A stretch of 62,607 bases of DNA from Isosphaeraceae bacterium (GTDB lineage: Bacteria; Planctomycetota; Planctomycetia; Isosphaerales; Isosphaeraceae): NCBI GenBank assembly GCA_021324445.1, contig JAJPJC010000166.1, forward strand, positions 1-62,607, given 5' to 3'. A model generated the notes under the pieces. That model saw only the letters and a program-made list of their open reading frames with translations, searched no databases and was not told the DNA's origin. Below, one piece after another: positions 1 through 9,887 of the stretch; position 1 is the stretch's first letter; each line of letters starts with the position of its first letter. Both the position numbers and the translations under genes were made by a program.

Positions 1-1
1 C

Positions 2-97
2 GAGGCGCGGCGGAAGCAGCGACGATTCCGCCATGACCCGGCCGCTTATCTCGCGAAATTGGAGCAACAGTGCCTCCAGTTAACTTTGCCATCCTAG
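2..97 (+). CDS. C-terminal tail of an unidentified protein (partial)
   Basis: An open frame enters from the left window edge and reads 31 codons to a TAG at 95-97. The tail is basic and then leucine/glutamine-rich, which fits the end of a DNA-binding protein or a transposase, but there is too little to name it. It could also be chance read-through. Confidence 0.25.
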   Translation, partial: EARRKQRRFRHDPAAYLAKLEQQCLQLTLPS

Positions 98-320
98 AAA
101 AAAACGCTTCATCACGATCCCATTGATTCCGCTTCGATCCCGGTTCCGGCCGCGTCGGGCAGCCGTGTCGGCACCCGAGCGCGCCCAGTTCCCGGTGTGC
201 GCCAGCCGTGGCACTGGCTTCAAGGATGTGTCGCTCGGCGAGGCCACGTCACAACGCCTCGACCGGGCTGGTCCACCGGCCCCTTCCGGCGATCATCATA
301 CCATCCTGGGAGGCTTCAAC

Positions 321-2274
321 GTGTCTGACATCGTGTCGCGAAAGATGGCGCGAGGCTGGCGAAAGAGTGGGTCCAGGGGGCTGAGGTCGGGTGGCAGGTC
401 CAGGCACGGGTTTCAGCCGGCGCTGGTGGAGCTGGAGGATCGGCTGGTCCTGAGCTTCGCCGCCCCGGTGATTTACCCGGTGGGGACGCAAGACACCCAC
501 GGACTGAACGGCTTCAACGACCAGGTGATCACGGCGGACCTCGCCGGCAATGGGAAGCTCGACCTCGCCGTGACCAACAAGGCCGCGGGCACCGTGAGCA
601 TCCTGATGGGCAACGGGGATGGTTCCTTCCGGCCGGCCGTCAGCTACAGCACCGGGCTCGGTGCGAATCATCCGGACTGGATGGCCGCGGCCGACTTCAA
701 CGGCGACAGGAAGCTCGACCTCGCCATCGAAGGGGACAACGGCGAGGTGAGCATCCTGCTGGGCAACGGCGACGGCACCTTCGCGGCCCCGAGGGTTTAT
801 AGCGTCGGCGCGGCGGACCGCGGCGGTCTGGCGGTGGGTGATTACTTCGGCAATGGTCGCCAGGACATCGCCGTGGCGATCTTCGCCACCAACACCGTGG
901 CGATCCTGCCCAACAACGGCGACGGCACCTTCGGGGCGCCGGTGAGCGTGGCGATGCCCGCCGGGTTCACCAACATCCGCTCGGTGACGACCGCGAATTT
1001 CTTCGGCGACGGGTTCGCGGACCTGGCGGTTGCCGGTGGAGAGGGCTACAACAACGTCCTGTCGCCCACCAATCCCGCCGGGGTGGCCCTGTTCAAGAAC
1101 GCCGGCAGGGGCCACTTCACCTTCGAGGCGAAGTACCTCGCCGCGGTCACCGCCGACCGCGGGCTCGACCTCGTTCAAGCCCGGCTCGGTGGCGATCTTC
1201 TACGGCAACGGCGACGGGACGTTTCAGGCCCCCATCCAGTACACTCCGTTCCACCTGCCCGGGGGCCTCGCGGTCGGCGACTTCAACGGCGACAGGCTGT
1301 CCGACCTGGCGGTCACCCAGAACGGGGACGGCCACGCCGTCGCCGTGATGCTCAATCAGCCCGGCACGGCCGAGGAGCCGCCCACGGTCACGGGCCTCAG
1401 CCCGGCCACCGGCCCGACCGCCGGGGGGACGGTGGTGACCATCACCGGGACCAACTTCATCGGGACCTCGCAGGTCGACTTCGGCAGCGTCCCGGCCGGA
1501 TCGTTCCGGGTCAACTCGAACACGTCGATCACGGCCACGACGCCCGCGGAGGCGGCCGGGACCGTCGACGTCACGGTCTCCAACGCCGGCGCCTCGGCCA
1601 CCAGCCCGGCTGACCACTTCACGTTCACCGCCCCGTCCACCCGGCCGACGGTCACGGGCCCGACACCCACCGTCGGCCCGACCTACGGTGGCACCCTGGT
1701 GCGGATCACCGGGACGAACTTCACCGGAGCGACGGCCGTGGACTTCGGCATCGACAGCGGCACGGCCAGGGTCACGGTCGTCGTCCCGACCGACGTCTGG
1801 ACCGGGCTGGGGACGACGAACAACTGGTCGGATCCCGCCAACTGGAGCCTGAGGGTGGTTCCCGGCCCCACCACGACGGCCCGATTCGACGGCACCTCGC
1901 AGAAGGATGCGATCGTCGATCCCGCGTTCGGCGGCAGGGTGGGCTCGATTTACATCACCTCTCTCCACACGGGCAACATCGCCCTGGGCCGGTCCCGGAA
2001 CATCGTGGGGACATTCACCCAGGGCGGCGGCACCTTCAACGCCCACGGCTTCGCCACCACCGTGGGCGGGTCGACTAAGCACCTGGCCGGAGTTTTCTAC
2101 CTTTTTCCATCGGGACGATCGCCGGGTGGCTGGGGTCGCAGGCCGAAGGCCGGAGCCCCCAGGTGCGGGGGCCTCTGCCCCTGGGGGCTGCGGCGGCTGC
2201 GCCGCCTCCGACCCAGCCACCCGGCGCCCACCACCGCCTCGCTCGCGTGCACCAGAACCCAGGCCAAGTGCTGA
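321..2274 (+). pseudogene. VCBS/FG-GAP repeat and TIG-domain surface protein, frameshifted
   Basis: The start chosen is the GTG at 321, seven bases after GGGAGG. The N-terminus is Arg/Gly-rich and ends in LEDRLVLS, the planctomycete surface-protein leader type. Several FG-GAP/VCBS calcium-binding repeats follow (DFNGDRKLDLAI, GNGDGTF). Near 1150-1185 the repeats leave this frame and continue in the next one (1030-2274): another GNGDGTF/DFNGDRLSDLAV repeat, an IPT/TIG domain (about 1380-1625), a second TIG domain that breaks off, then a WTGLGTTNNWSDPANW segment of the passenger-repeat type. The last 50 or so codons read through a palindromic repeat at 2120-2226, so the original C-terminus is lost. 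One frameshift plus a repeat-derived end suggest a decayed gene; a sequencing error could explain the shift alone. An exported surface role is inferred from the family. Confidence 0.6.
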
Positions 2275-2369
2275 GTGCCGTACGTTTCCCCCTCCTCACG
2301 CAACGGTGAGATGTGCAGGTCATCGGCCTCGGCAATCCTGCTCAGTTCGTCTGCCGACCATGTGGTCAT
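2097..2369 (-). CDS. DUF2255-like protein, 3' end replaced by a repeat
   Basis: The ATG at 2369 follows GAGGAGG by seven bases. The first 45 or so residues (start MTTWSADELSRIAEADDLHI, then a YGT motif) match the beginning of DUF2255 small proteins, a family of unknown function of about 120 residues. From about codon 50 the frame runs through the palindromic element 2120-2226 and becomes Arg/Pro-rich, ending at 2097. The gene is therefore probably clipped and non-functional. It converges with the decayed VCBS gene, which ends in the same element. The family call rests on the N-terminus only. Confidence 0.4.
   Translation of the reverse strand: MTTWSADELSRIAEADDLHISPLREEGETYGTQHLAWVLVHASEAVVGAGWLGRRRRSRRSPQGQRPPHLGAPAFGLRPQPPGDRPDGKR
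2120..2226. repeat. 107-bp palindromic repeat element
   Basis: Perfect 15-base inverted ends (CGCCGGGTGGCTGGG at 2120-2134 and its complement at 2212-2226) enclose further inner palindromes: ggccgaaggcc, gggggcctctgccccc and ggcggctgcgccgcc. It looks like a non-autonomous palindromic element rather than a terminator. Both flanking genes run into it and lose their normal ends. Confidence 0.7.
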
Positions 2370-2416
2370 TGGGGGTCCTCCTCGCAATTCGTTCCGGCCG
2401 CACGTTGCAGGGCGCC

Positions 2417-2680
2417 TTACGCACAGATGCACATGCGCCGGGACGCCCCGGCCCGGTGAACAGCGGCCGACCGCACCTCGCGCCCGAGGTTGTCCAGCCA
2501 GGTCGCGAGCGGGCCCCCGCGGCGGTCGCCGAGGGCGGCCGCGAGGAACTCGATGCGCCGGGAGAGCCTCCGCAGGGCCGCCGGGGATGGTGAATGCCTC
2601 ACCGTCTGGTGGGCATCCCGAGCGAGGTCGCGGATGGCCTGAGCGAACCGGGCCGGGTCCGATAGCGTGTGGATTTCCAT
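2417..2680 (-). CDS. small hypothetical protein (87 aa)
   Basis: The ATG at 2680 is preceded by AAGGAG at good spacing and lies 19 bases after the stop of the aldo/keto reductase gene, so the two are likely co-transcribed. The protein is mostly helical and Arg-rich with heptad-like segments (FAQAIRDLARDAHQ, LRRLSRRIEFLAAALGD) and has no signal peptide or membrane segment. I do not recognise a family. The good ribosome site and operon position support it as a real gene. Confidence 0.55.
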   Translation of the reverse strand: MEIHTLSDPARFAQAIRDLARDAHQTVRHSPSPAALRRLSRRIEFLAAALGDRRGGPLATWLDNLGREVRSAAVHRAGASRRMCICA

Positions 2681-2698
2681 CGTGTTCTCCTTGGCCGC

Positions 2699-3775
<1,077 letters not shown>

Positions 3776-3921
3776 TCATTAAAGGCCAACCACCCGGAAA
3801 GGAAAAGGAACATTCCTCCAAAAGGTTTGCCTGATCCTCTTGGCCGCCTGGACATCTACCCGGGAGACGGTGAATTCTGTAACCTGATTCTCTGGGACGC
3901 ACAGCAAGACCGGAGGACGGG

Positions 3922-4824
3922 ATGAACGGCCAGAGCAACAATCGCCAGCGGCTCGCGAGCCTCCTTAATGAGGTGGCGGTGCACGAGGGGACGCATCGGA
4001 CGCCCGTCGACGGCGTGGAGGTGGCCCGCGTCTCGAGGCCGGTGCCCCGGGCCCCGGTGGTTTACCAGCCGAAGATCCTCATCGTCGGCCAGGGCCGGAA
4101 GCGGGCCTATCTCGGCGGCGAGGTTTACCGATACGACGCATACAATTACCTGGTTCTGTCCGTGCCGTTGCCGGCGGAGTGCGAGACCGAGGCCAGCCCC
4201 GAGGAGCCCTTGCTCCTGCTGGCCATCACCGTCGAGCCGTCGATGCTCGGCGAGATGATGCTGGAGATGGATGAGCCTCTGCCGCCGGTCGGCCCGACGC
4301 CGCGGGGCATCTCCTCGACCCCGATGAGCGAGGAGCTGGGCGGGGCCGTCATCCGGCTGCTGGAGTGCCTCAGGTCGCCACTCGACAGCCGCATGCTCGG
4401 CCGTCAGACGGTCCGCGAGATCGTCTATCGCGTGTTCCAAGGGGAGCAGGGCGGGGCCCTCCGTGCCCTCGCCAGCCGGGACGAGCACTTCTCCCGAATT
4501 GCCCGGGTCCTGAGGTACGTCCACGCCGAGTACGCGCGGCCGCTCAGCGTCGAGGAGATGGCGCGGAAGGCCGCGATGAGCGTCGCGGCCTTCCACTACT
4601 ACTTCAAGCTGGTGACGGCCAGCTCGCCGCTCCAGTACCTCAAGCGAATCCGGCTCGACCAGGCGCGGCGACTGATGGCCCACGACGGCTACAACGCGAG
4701 CACCGCGGCGCGGGCGGTCGGGTACGAGAGCGCGTCGCAGTTCAGCCGGGAGTTCAAGCGGCTCTTCGGCGTGACGCCCGTCGAGGAGGCCGAGCAGACG
4801 CGGGCCCGACTCGTGGCCGGTTGA
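3922..4824 (+). CDS. AraC-family transcriptional regulator
   Basis: 300 residues. The first 190 or so form an AraC_N type (PF06719-like) ligand-sensing domain, recognisable by the LASLLNEVAVHEG start and the VYQPKILIVGQGRK segment. The last 100 carry the two helix-turn-helix motifs: SVEEMARKAAMSVAAFHYYF and AARAVGYESASQFSREFKR. GGAGG five bases before the ATG supports the start. The 227-base gap to the divergent reductase gene should hold its operator and both promoters. Control of that neighbour is inferred from position. Confidence 0.92.
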   Translation: MNGQSNNRQRLASLLNEVAVHEGTHRTPVDGVEVARVSRPVPRAPVVYQPKILIVGQGRKRAYLGGEVYRYDAYNYLVLSVPLPAECETEASPEEPLLLLAITVEPSMLGEMMLEMDEPLPPVGPTPRGISSTPMSEELGGAVIRLLECLRSPLDSRMLGRQTVREIVYRVFQGEQGGALRALASRDEHFSRIARVLRYVHAEYARPLSVEEMARKAAMSVAAFHYYFKLVTASSPLQYLKRIRLDQARRLMAHDGYNASTAARAVGYESASQFSREFKRLFGVTPVEEAEQTRARLVAG

Positions 4825-4848
4825 GGCTTGCCGGAACAGACCTATTAT

Positions 4849-4972
4849 TACCCCGGCCAGGAAGAAGGTCCGAATACCAGCCCGAAGCGCCAGCGAGTCA
4901 GTGGCTGGCCCTCCCCGCAATTCCCTCGCTGGCGCGTCGGGCTCGTATGAAGTTCTTTCTTGCCGGGGTAAG
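4849..4972. repeat. Planctomycete inverted-repeat element (YEPDAPARE type)
   Basis: An imperfect inverted repeat with arms of roughly 45 bases. The outer ends are TTACCCCGGCCAGGAAGAA and TTCTTTCTTGCCGGGGTAA; the inner arms are CCCGAAGCGCCAGCGAG and CTCGCTGGCGCGTCGGG. Translated on the minus strand it reads SYEPDAPARE, a string I recall from many spurious planctomycete hypothetical proteins. It follows the AraC gene stop by 25 bases. Confidence 0.7.
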
Positions 4973-5329
4973 GACCACCGACGAAACAACTTCCCGGAAC
5001 CCAGCTACCTCGTACCCCCCGGCACTCGGGAGGTTATTTCGTCAGCGTTCCATACCCCGGCAAGAAAGTCGGTCAGGCTTTAGCCTGACAGGATCGGAAC
5101 GTCAGGCTAAAGCCTGACCTACGACTGGAGCTTCTTCCGGCCGGAACGATCCTCAGGTAGGACGGGTCTCCAGACCCGTCCCGACGACTCGGGAGAGCCA
5201 TCCTCCAGGCGCACGTGACCTGCCGAGGTAAGACTTTCATGCCGGGGTAATACCCTTTCGCGCACGGTCGGCTGCATCGGGAGCAGGAATTCAGCCCGTC
5301 TGCGGCGGCTGACCCGATGTTCGGGAGCT
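4973..5329. repeat. Nested repeat block without a gene
   Basis: No credible ORF. It holds a half-copy of the preceding element (CATACCCCGGCAAGAAAG at about 5050 and its inverse near 5238), an inverted pair GGTCAGGCTTTAGCCTGAC / GTCAGGCTAAAGCCTGACC at 5071-5120, and the hairpin GACGGGTCTCCAGACCCGTC near 5160. The layout suggests one element inserted within another. Confidence 0.6.
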
Positions 5330-7516
5330 TCAGTCGGGCCGAAGTTTCACCGATTGCATTCCCCCCATGCCCCCCATGAGCCCCATGGCACCCCCGCCGA
5401 TGGGGCCTTCGCGCAGGCCGCCGGAGACGAAGTGGGGCTGAGGGAGGTCGCGGGCGTATTCCAGGCGGAACTCGTAGTTCAGGTACATCGTCTTCTCGCC
5501 GACGGTGCCCTGGGGCAGATCCACGTCCCAGCGGAGCAGGTTGTCCATCCGGGCCGTGCGCTGGTAGGGCGCGTCGGTGCTGAGCTCGGGTGACGTCTTG
5601 ACCAGATGGACGGCCACCACTTCCCCTTGCGGCTTGGGCAGCCGGTCCCAGAGCTGGACCTTGACCGGGCTGGTCCGGTAGTTCCGCAGCCCGATGCGAA
5701 ACTCGTAGTCGAAGACCTGGTTACCCCCCTGCACCGAGCGGGACTTGCGGACCAGCCGGCGGCTCACCTGGAGCTGCGGATCCACGCCGAAGCCGGCGAT
5801 GAACGGCTCGCCGGCAGCCACCAGGGGCAGCCGCATCCGGCCGACGAATTCGCCGCCGATGTAGACCGTGGCCTCACCGGGCAGGAGCACGAGGTCGCTC
5901 TGGTTGGTCAGCCTGGCCAGGCGATAGACCCGCGGCGTCAGGACGGGGACGGCCTTGGCGTAGTACTCAGCGGGCAGCTCGACGCGGGCGATTTCGAGCA
6001 ACTGGGGATCGCGGCGCGAGGGGATATCGAGGCGACCTGGGATGGGAAAGGTGACGCTGGGATCATCCTTCTCGGCCGGGGACGGGCCCGAGCCCTGCCC
6101 GTCCGCCACGCGCAGCTCCTCGGCCTGATCGCTCGCCGCCTCCTGATTGAGCCGCGCGCCTCCGGACGTCTGGGCCGGCCCCAGAGTCAACTCGGGTCCA
6201 CCGCCCAGGGAACCGCCTGGGCCGAAGCTGTCGTCCGCCGCGGAATCCTCCGAGGTCACGGTCAACAGGCCGTCCTTGACCTGGTAAGTCAGGCCGAGCT
6301 GCGTCAGCAGCAGCTTCAGCGATGTCCGCAGGGGGACCTGCGCCACGTCGATGGTGACGGTCGACTTGAGGGTCTTCTCCGCTGCCTGCAAGCCGAGCGG
6401 GTCGACGTAGATGGGGATGCCGTCGGGAAAGGTTGGGCTCCTGGTGGCTTGCCGGACGTACTTGATGACGTCCTCGAGCGGAGTCTCGTTCGCAAACGAC
6501 ATCTTGATCGGCTTCCCCAGCTCGGCGGCGATCCGCTGGGACCTGTCGTCGGGCGCCTCGATGGGGCCGGTGTCCACGACCCCGGCGACGGCCAGCTTCA
6601 GCGGGAGCAGCTCGGGCGGCGCGGCGTCCAATGACGGCCGGGCGGTGGAGAGCGTGACACGGACACCCGACCAGGTCTCGCCGGTCTGCTGGACCACGGC
6701 AGCCAGGTACTCGAGCCGGACGGGACCAGGACCGGCGCCGCCGCGGAGGCGGTACTGCGGCCACCGGTTCGCGCCGCGGACGAGGTAGCCGAGGCGCACG
6801 GTGCCGGCCTGGGGGCGAGCCTTGTGCACGACGATCACGGCATCCCGCTCGATGCGGCTGGGGCCGGCCGAGAGCTCGACGAGCTGGCGCCGGGTGAACT
6901 CGGCCGCCTCGGTGCTGGCCTGCAACTGCCGGCGGAGGTCGGTCTCGGTCTTCGTCCGGGCGGAGCGGTTGTCCATGACGAACTTGCTGAGGGTGAGGAT
7001 GGGCTCGCTCTCGAGCCGGCCCTTCTCGGTCAGCCCCGACAGGGCCGTGCCGGTGAAACCCTCCAGTTTCTGGAGGAACCGCAGGTCCTCCTCCTGGACA
7101 GCGATCTCCTTCTGGAGCCGCTGGGCGTCGGCCTGGAGGTTCTTGAGCAGCTCCTCCCTGGCGCGGACCTCCTGCCGCGTGTCCTCCTTGACGGCGCGGG
7201 TCCGGAACCGCGTGCTGAGCACGCGCAGGCCGTCGGCTCCCTCGGTGAAGAGCGAGGTGTCGACCGCCTGTGCCGGCAGCGGGGTGACGATCAGCTCAAT
7301 CGTTCCGTCCCCCTCCGGGACGTTGACCTCGCGCGTCACCAGGGCCTGGCCCTGGTACACCGTGACGCCGGAGATCCGACTCGCGGCCCGCCGGGGGGGA
7401 GGGACGCTCTCGGGCTGTTCTCGCGCGTCCTGCGGGGGGTTCGCAGGGGCTGATTCCACGGATGGGCCGAACTGGGCGCAGGTTAAGCCAGCCACCAGCC
7501 ACAAGGAGGCGGTCAT
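5330..7516 (-). CDS. Secreted DUF4139 (MuiA-like) protein with inserted secretin-type domain
   Basis: 728 residues with an N-terminal signal peptide (hydrophobic stretch ending near Ala-Gln at residue 15). Residues of about 45-140 are a DUF4140-like beta domain (ISGVTVYQGQALVTREVNVP). A coiled coil follows at about 120-220, then the DUF4139 beta-rich fold that runs to the C-terminus. Between about 330 and 430 lies an extra domain (start IAAELGKPIKMSFANETPLE) that resembles the STN/secretin-N-like domain found in many planctomycete exported proteins. The tail is Gly/Met-rich. MuiA-type proteins are poorly understood and linked to mucoidy in actinobacteria; the role here is unknown. The gene stands alone between repeat blocks. 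Confidence 0.75.
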   Translation of the reverse strand: MTASLWLVAGLTCAQFGPSVESAPANPPQDAREQPESVPPPRRAASRISGVTVYQGQALVTREVNVPEGDGTIELIVTPLPAQAVDTSLFTEGADGLRVLSTRFRTRAVKEDTRQEVRAREELLKNLQADAQRLQKEIAVQEEDLRFLQKLEGFTGTALSGLTEKGRLESEPILTLSKFVMDNRSARTKTETDLRRQLQASTEAAEFTRRQLVELSAGPSRIERDAVIVVHKARPQAGTVRLGYLVRGANRWPQYRLRGGAGPGPVRLEYLAAVVQQTGETWSGVRVTLSTARPSLDAAPPELLPLKLAVAGVVDTGPIEAPDDRSQRIAAELGKPIKMSFANETPLEDVIKYVRQATRSPTFPDGIPIYVDPLGLQAAEKTLKSTVTIDVAQVPLRTSLKLLLTQLGLTYQVKDGLLTVTSEDSAADDSFGPGGSLGGGPELTLGPAQTSGGARLNQEAASDQAEELRVADGQGSGPSPAEKDDPSVTFPIPGRLDIPSRRDPQLLEIARVELPAEYYAKAVPVLTPRVYRLARLTNQSDLVLLPGEATVYIGGEFVGRMRLPLVAAGEPFIAGFGVDPQLQVSRRLVRKSRSVQGGNQVFDYEFRIGLRNYRTSPVKVQLWDRLPKPQGEVVAVHLVKTSPELSTDAPYQRTARMDNLLRWDVDLPQGTVGEKTMYLNYEFRLEYARDLPQPHFVSGGLREGPIGGGAMGLMGGMGGMQSVKLRPD

Positions 7517-7787
7517 GCTTCGTGCTCCAAGGGAAGTTCGATCGGGATGCGACGAAGCCCGCGGGCCGGGGTCCGTTGGCCTTCTCTGATCGGTTGGACG
7601 AACCGGACGGCGATTCTATTCGATGCGGCGAGCTCTCCCAGGGCGTTGCCCTGGGCTGATGCCTCGCCCCAGCTACGCTGTGGGCCCAGCCCCTTCGGGG
7701 CAAGAGCCCCAGGCGGGCGTCGGCGGCTGCGAGTCAAGGTGTGGGACACCCGGTCCTGGTGATGCTGCGAAATCCTCGCTGTTCCCC
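7517..7787. repeat. Intergenic block with hairpin repeats
   Basis: No gene seen. It contains the hairpin CCCAGGGCGTTGCCCTGGG at about 7637-7655 followed by a second GC-rich hairpin (CAGCCCCTTCGGGGCAAG), a combination that recurs between planctomycete genes. The promoter of the DUF4139 gene must also lie here. Confidence 0.45.
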
Positions 7788-8627
7788 TCATTTCCCGCGG
7801 ATGAGTTGGATGCGACGGAGCATCTCCCCGCGCTCGGCGAGTTCCGCGGGCGTGGCATTGGGTCTCGTCAAGGGGAACTCCGTCCCGCCCAGACTGAGCA
7901 GCGCCGTCAGGTTCGGCAGGCCCTTGAGATGGTCGAGACCCGCCGCCGTCATCGCCGTGTCGGTGAGGTGGAGGGATTTCAGGTTCTCCAGCTTCTCAAG
8001 GTAGACCAGCCAGGCGTCATCGAGGTTGGCACTGTAGAGCTTGAGGCTCTCCAGCTTGGTCAGCCGCTGGAGGAACGCCATGTCTTCATCCCGCGCCGGG
8101 ATCGGGAACCGCTTCAGCGACAGAGTCAGCTCCCGCAGTTCGCGCATTTCCCCGATGTGCCGGAGCGGTCGCTTGGTGATCCGGTTCAACGCGAGGACCA
8201 GTGACCGCAGCTTCGTGAGCTGTCGGAGGTCCTCGGCCGAGGCGTCGGTGACGCTGGTGTTCACGACGCTCAACTCCTCGAGCCAGGGGAGCCGGCAGGC
8301 CGCACGCATGGCCTCGTCGTCGCACTGCTCGCCGTAGAGGCGGACAAACGTCACGGTATCGAGGAAGTCCGGCCCGAGGATTCGGCGCAGCCAGGCGGGC
8401 CACGGGGGCCTGGGTGGTGGGGAGATCGGCCGGCCGTGGGACCATTGCCAACTATAAGCAGCCTCTCCACCAACGCGCCGGATCGCCGCGACGGCGTCGC
8501 GCTGGAGACGGGCTCTGTAAAGCACCCAGCCGAGCCCGCCACCGATGATGAGGACGAGGACCATCAGCGCCCGGACGCTCATTCGGAGCCGACGTCGCCA
8601 GGATTTCGGCAATGGCTGGTCTGGCAT
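7788..8627 (-). CDS. Leucine-rich-repeat membrane-anchored protein
   Basis: 279 residues. A basic start is followed by one membrane helix at about 17-37 (MSVRALMVLVLIIGGGLGWV) and the YRARLQRDAVAAIRRVGGEA segment typical of planctomycete LRR proteins. From about residue 110 there are leucine-rich repeats with L-x-x-L-x-L spacing (RSLVLALNRIT, ESLKLYSANLDDAWLVYLEK, KSLHLTDTAMTAAGLDHLK). The topology is a short cytoplasmic tail and an external repeat domain, probably for protein binding. No partner is evident. Confidence 0.85.
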   Translation of the reverse strand: MPDQPLPKSWRRRLRMSVRALMVLVLIIGGGLGWVLYRARLQRDAVAAIRRVGGEAAYSWQWSHGRPISPPPRPPWPAWLRRILGPDFLDTVTFVRLYGEQCDDEAMRAACRLPWLEELSVVNTSVTDASAEDLRQLTKLRSLVLALNRITKRPLRHIGEMRELRELTLSLKRFPIPARDEDMAFLQRLTKLESLKLYSANLDDAWLVYLEKLENLKSLHLTDTAMTAAGLDHLKGLPNLTALLSLGGTEFPLTRPNATPAELAERGEMLRRIQLIRGK

Positions 8628-8643
8628 CGCACCAATTCCGAGT

Positions 8644-8745
8644 GAAAGCGCGGATCGGCGGACGGAGCCGCCTCCTCACAAGAAGTCTTCGGGATCTCGC
8701 CCCTGTAGGAGCCGGCTCCGTCCGGCGATTCCGACCTTCGCTTTC
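8644..8745. repeat. Imperfect inverted-repeat element (about 35-bp arms)
   Basis: The left arm at 8644-8676 (gaaagcg...ggacggagccgcctcct) pairs with the right arm at 8707-8745 (aggagccggctccgtccgg...cgctttc) with a few mismatches and one length difference. It lies upstream of the LRR gene and downstream of the gene ending at 8805. Confidence 0.55.
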
Positions 8746-8804
8746 CCCTTGGCGTGGATCGACTCGGTATCTTGAATCCTGCCCGCTCGTCGCAGACGCT
8801 ACGA

Positions 8805-9242
8805 CTAACGGCGTAGAAAGGATCGTCCCCGTCCCTTGCCCGCCAGATTCGCCGCCTCCTGGAAATGGGGCCGGGGGTCAATCCCCACTCGGGATGCCGC
8901 CCTGGCGAGGTGATCGAGGGCGAAGAAGAAGTCCCTGAAATCAAGCCCCTCGCCAATGATCGAGGCCGCCGCCAGTCCCAGGCAGAGGTGACGGATGTCC
9001 TCGACCGTCCGGATCCGGTACGCGTGCCAGGTCACGCGATCCTCGAACGCCATGATGAGCCGGCGATTCCCCTTGACGAAACGCCGGATCGCACCGTGCT
9101 GCCGCGGTGTCGCGGTCAGGTAGAATTCACCGAGTTGATCGATCAAGCCGTCTCGTTCGGCGAGCAACTCACCGCGGAAGTGGTCGGACGGAACCTCCAG
9201 CGTGGTATTGATCTCGCCCAGGCGTTGGAGGATCCAATCCAT
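8805..9242 (-). CDS. Hypothetical protein (145 aa)
   Basis: The start at 9242 (MDWILQRLGEINTTL) is preceded by CTGGAG; the frame stays open further upstream, but that part is Arg-rich and unlike coding sequence. The protein is predicted soluble and alpha-helical, with an aromatic centre (FRDFFFALDHLARAA) and a basic end. I do not recognise a family. It sits between two other unknown minus-strand genes. Confidence 0.55.
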   Translation of the reverse strand: MDWILQRLGEINTTLEVPSDHFRGELLAERDGLIDQLGEFYLTATPRQHGAIRRFVKGNRRLIMAFEDRVTWHAYRIRTVEDIRHLCLGLAAASIIGEGLDFRDFFFALDHLARAASRVGIDPRPHFQEAANLAGKGRGRSFLRR

Positions 9243-9381
9243 CGTCCGAACTCCAGGGGGTCGGTCCCGTAGGGCCTTCATCGGGGTCGGGAGCCAATTC
9301 CGCTTTTGGCTTCTGAGATTTTTCCGCCTCCCTCCACGACGAGCGAAACGTTTGATTCTGACGAGACATCCCGCGTTCCGC

Positions 9382-9819
9382 TCAACCATACACGTCGAAC
9401 CCGACCTCGATCCCCAGCTCCCCGAACCGCCTCATGAGGGCCGGCGAGAGGAGCGGCCCGCCGTGCCCCCAGGCGGAATGCCAGTAACAGAACACGTCCA
9501 TCCGGTGGCCGGAGTCCTGGAGGGACCGCACGGCGCCGTCCCGGCCCGCGAGCTTGTCCAAGATCCAGTCCAGATGACGGCGCACGTCCTTGGAGGCGAC
9601 GTCATGCTTGGTGGACAGGAACCAGCCCCCGATCTCCGGTTCGAACGTCCTGCCGGTCATGCTGGTGCACAGCCGCCCCTTCACCTGGGTGCGCGTCGGC
9701 TCGATGCCGAGGATGCGCGTGATCGCGTTGGGGTCCAGGTCGTCATGGTAGATGTGCAGGGTCGCGTAGGTGCGGGCACAGGTCGGGTAATCGTCGTCGT
9801 AGGGGGGTTCCATGGGCAT
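9382..9819 (-). CDS. DUF4279 domain protein
   Basis: 145 residues from the ATG at 9819 (another ATG lies at 9813). The middle shows the DUF4279 pattern: YATLHIYHDDLDPNAITRIL, then IEPTRTQVKG and a GGWFLST segment. DUF4279 is a small alpha/beta family of unknown function often found near toxin-antitoxin or immunity-type genes. An open extension up to 9891 would overlap the antitoxin-like gene by four bases, so the two may be translated together. Confidence 0.7.
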   Translation of the reverse strand: MPMEPPYDDDYPTCARTYATLHIYHDDLDPNAITRILGIEPTRTQVKGRLCTSMTGRTFEPEIGGWFLSTKHDVASKDVRRHLDWILDKLAGRDGAVRSLQDSGHRMDVFCYWHSAWGHGGPLLSPALMRRFGELGIEVGFDVYG

Positions 9820-9887
9820 GAAGCTGGTCCCCGGATCGCGATCCGGCACCACCACGAGTCGTGTCGGAATCTCATCGCGGCCTGATC

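Noticed and set aside
3856..4989. 377-residue minus-strand open frame starting in a repeat
   Set aside because: It is antisense to the AraC gene; its YEPDAPARE start is repeat translation.
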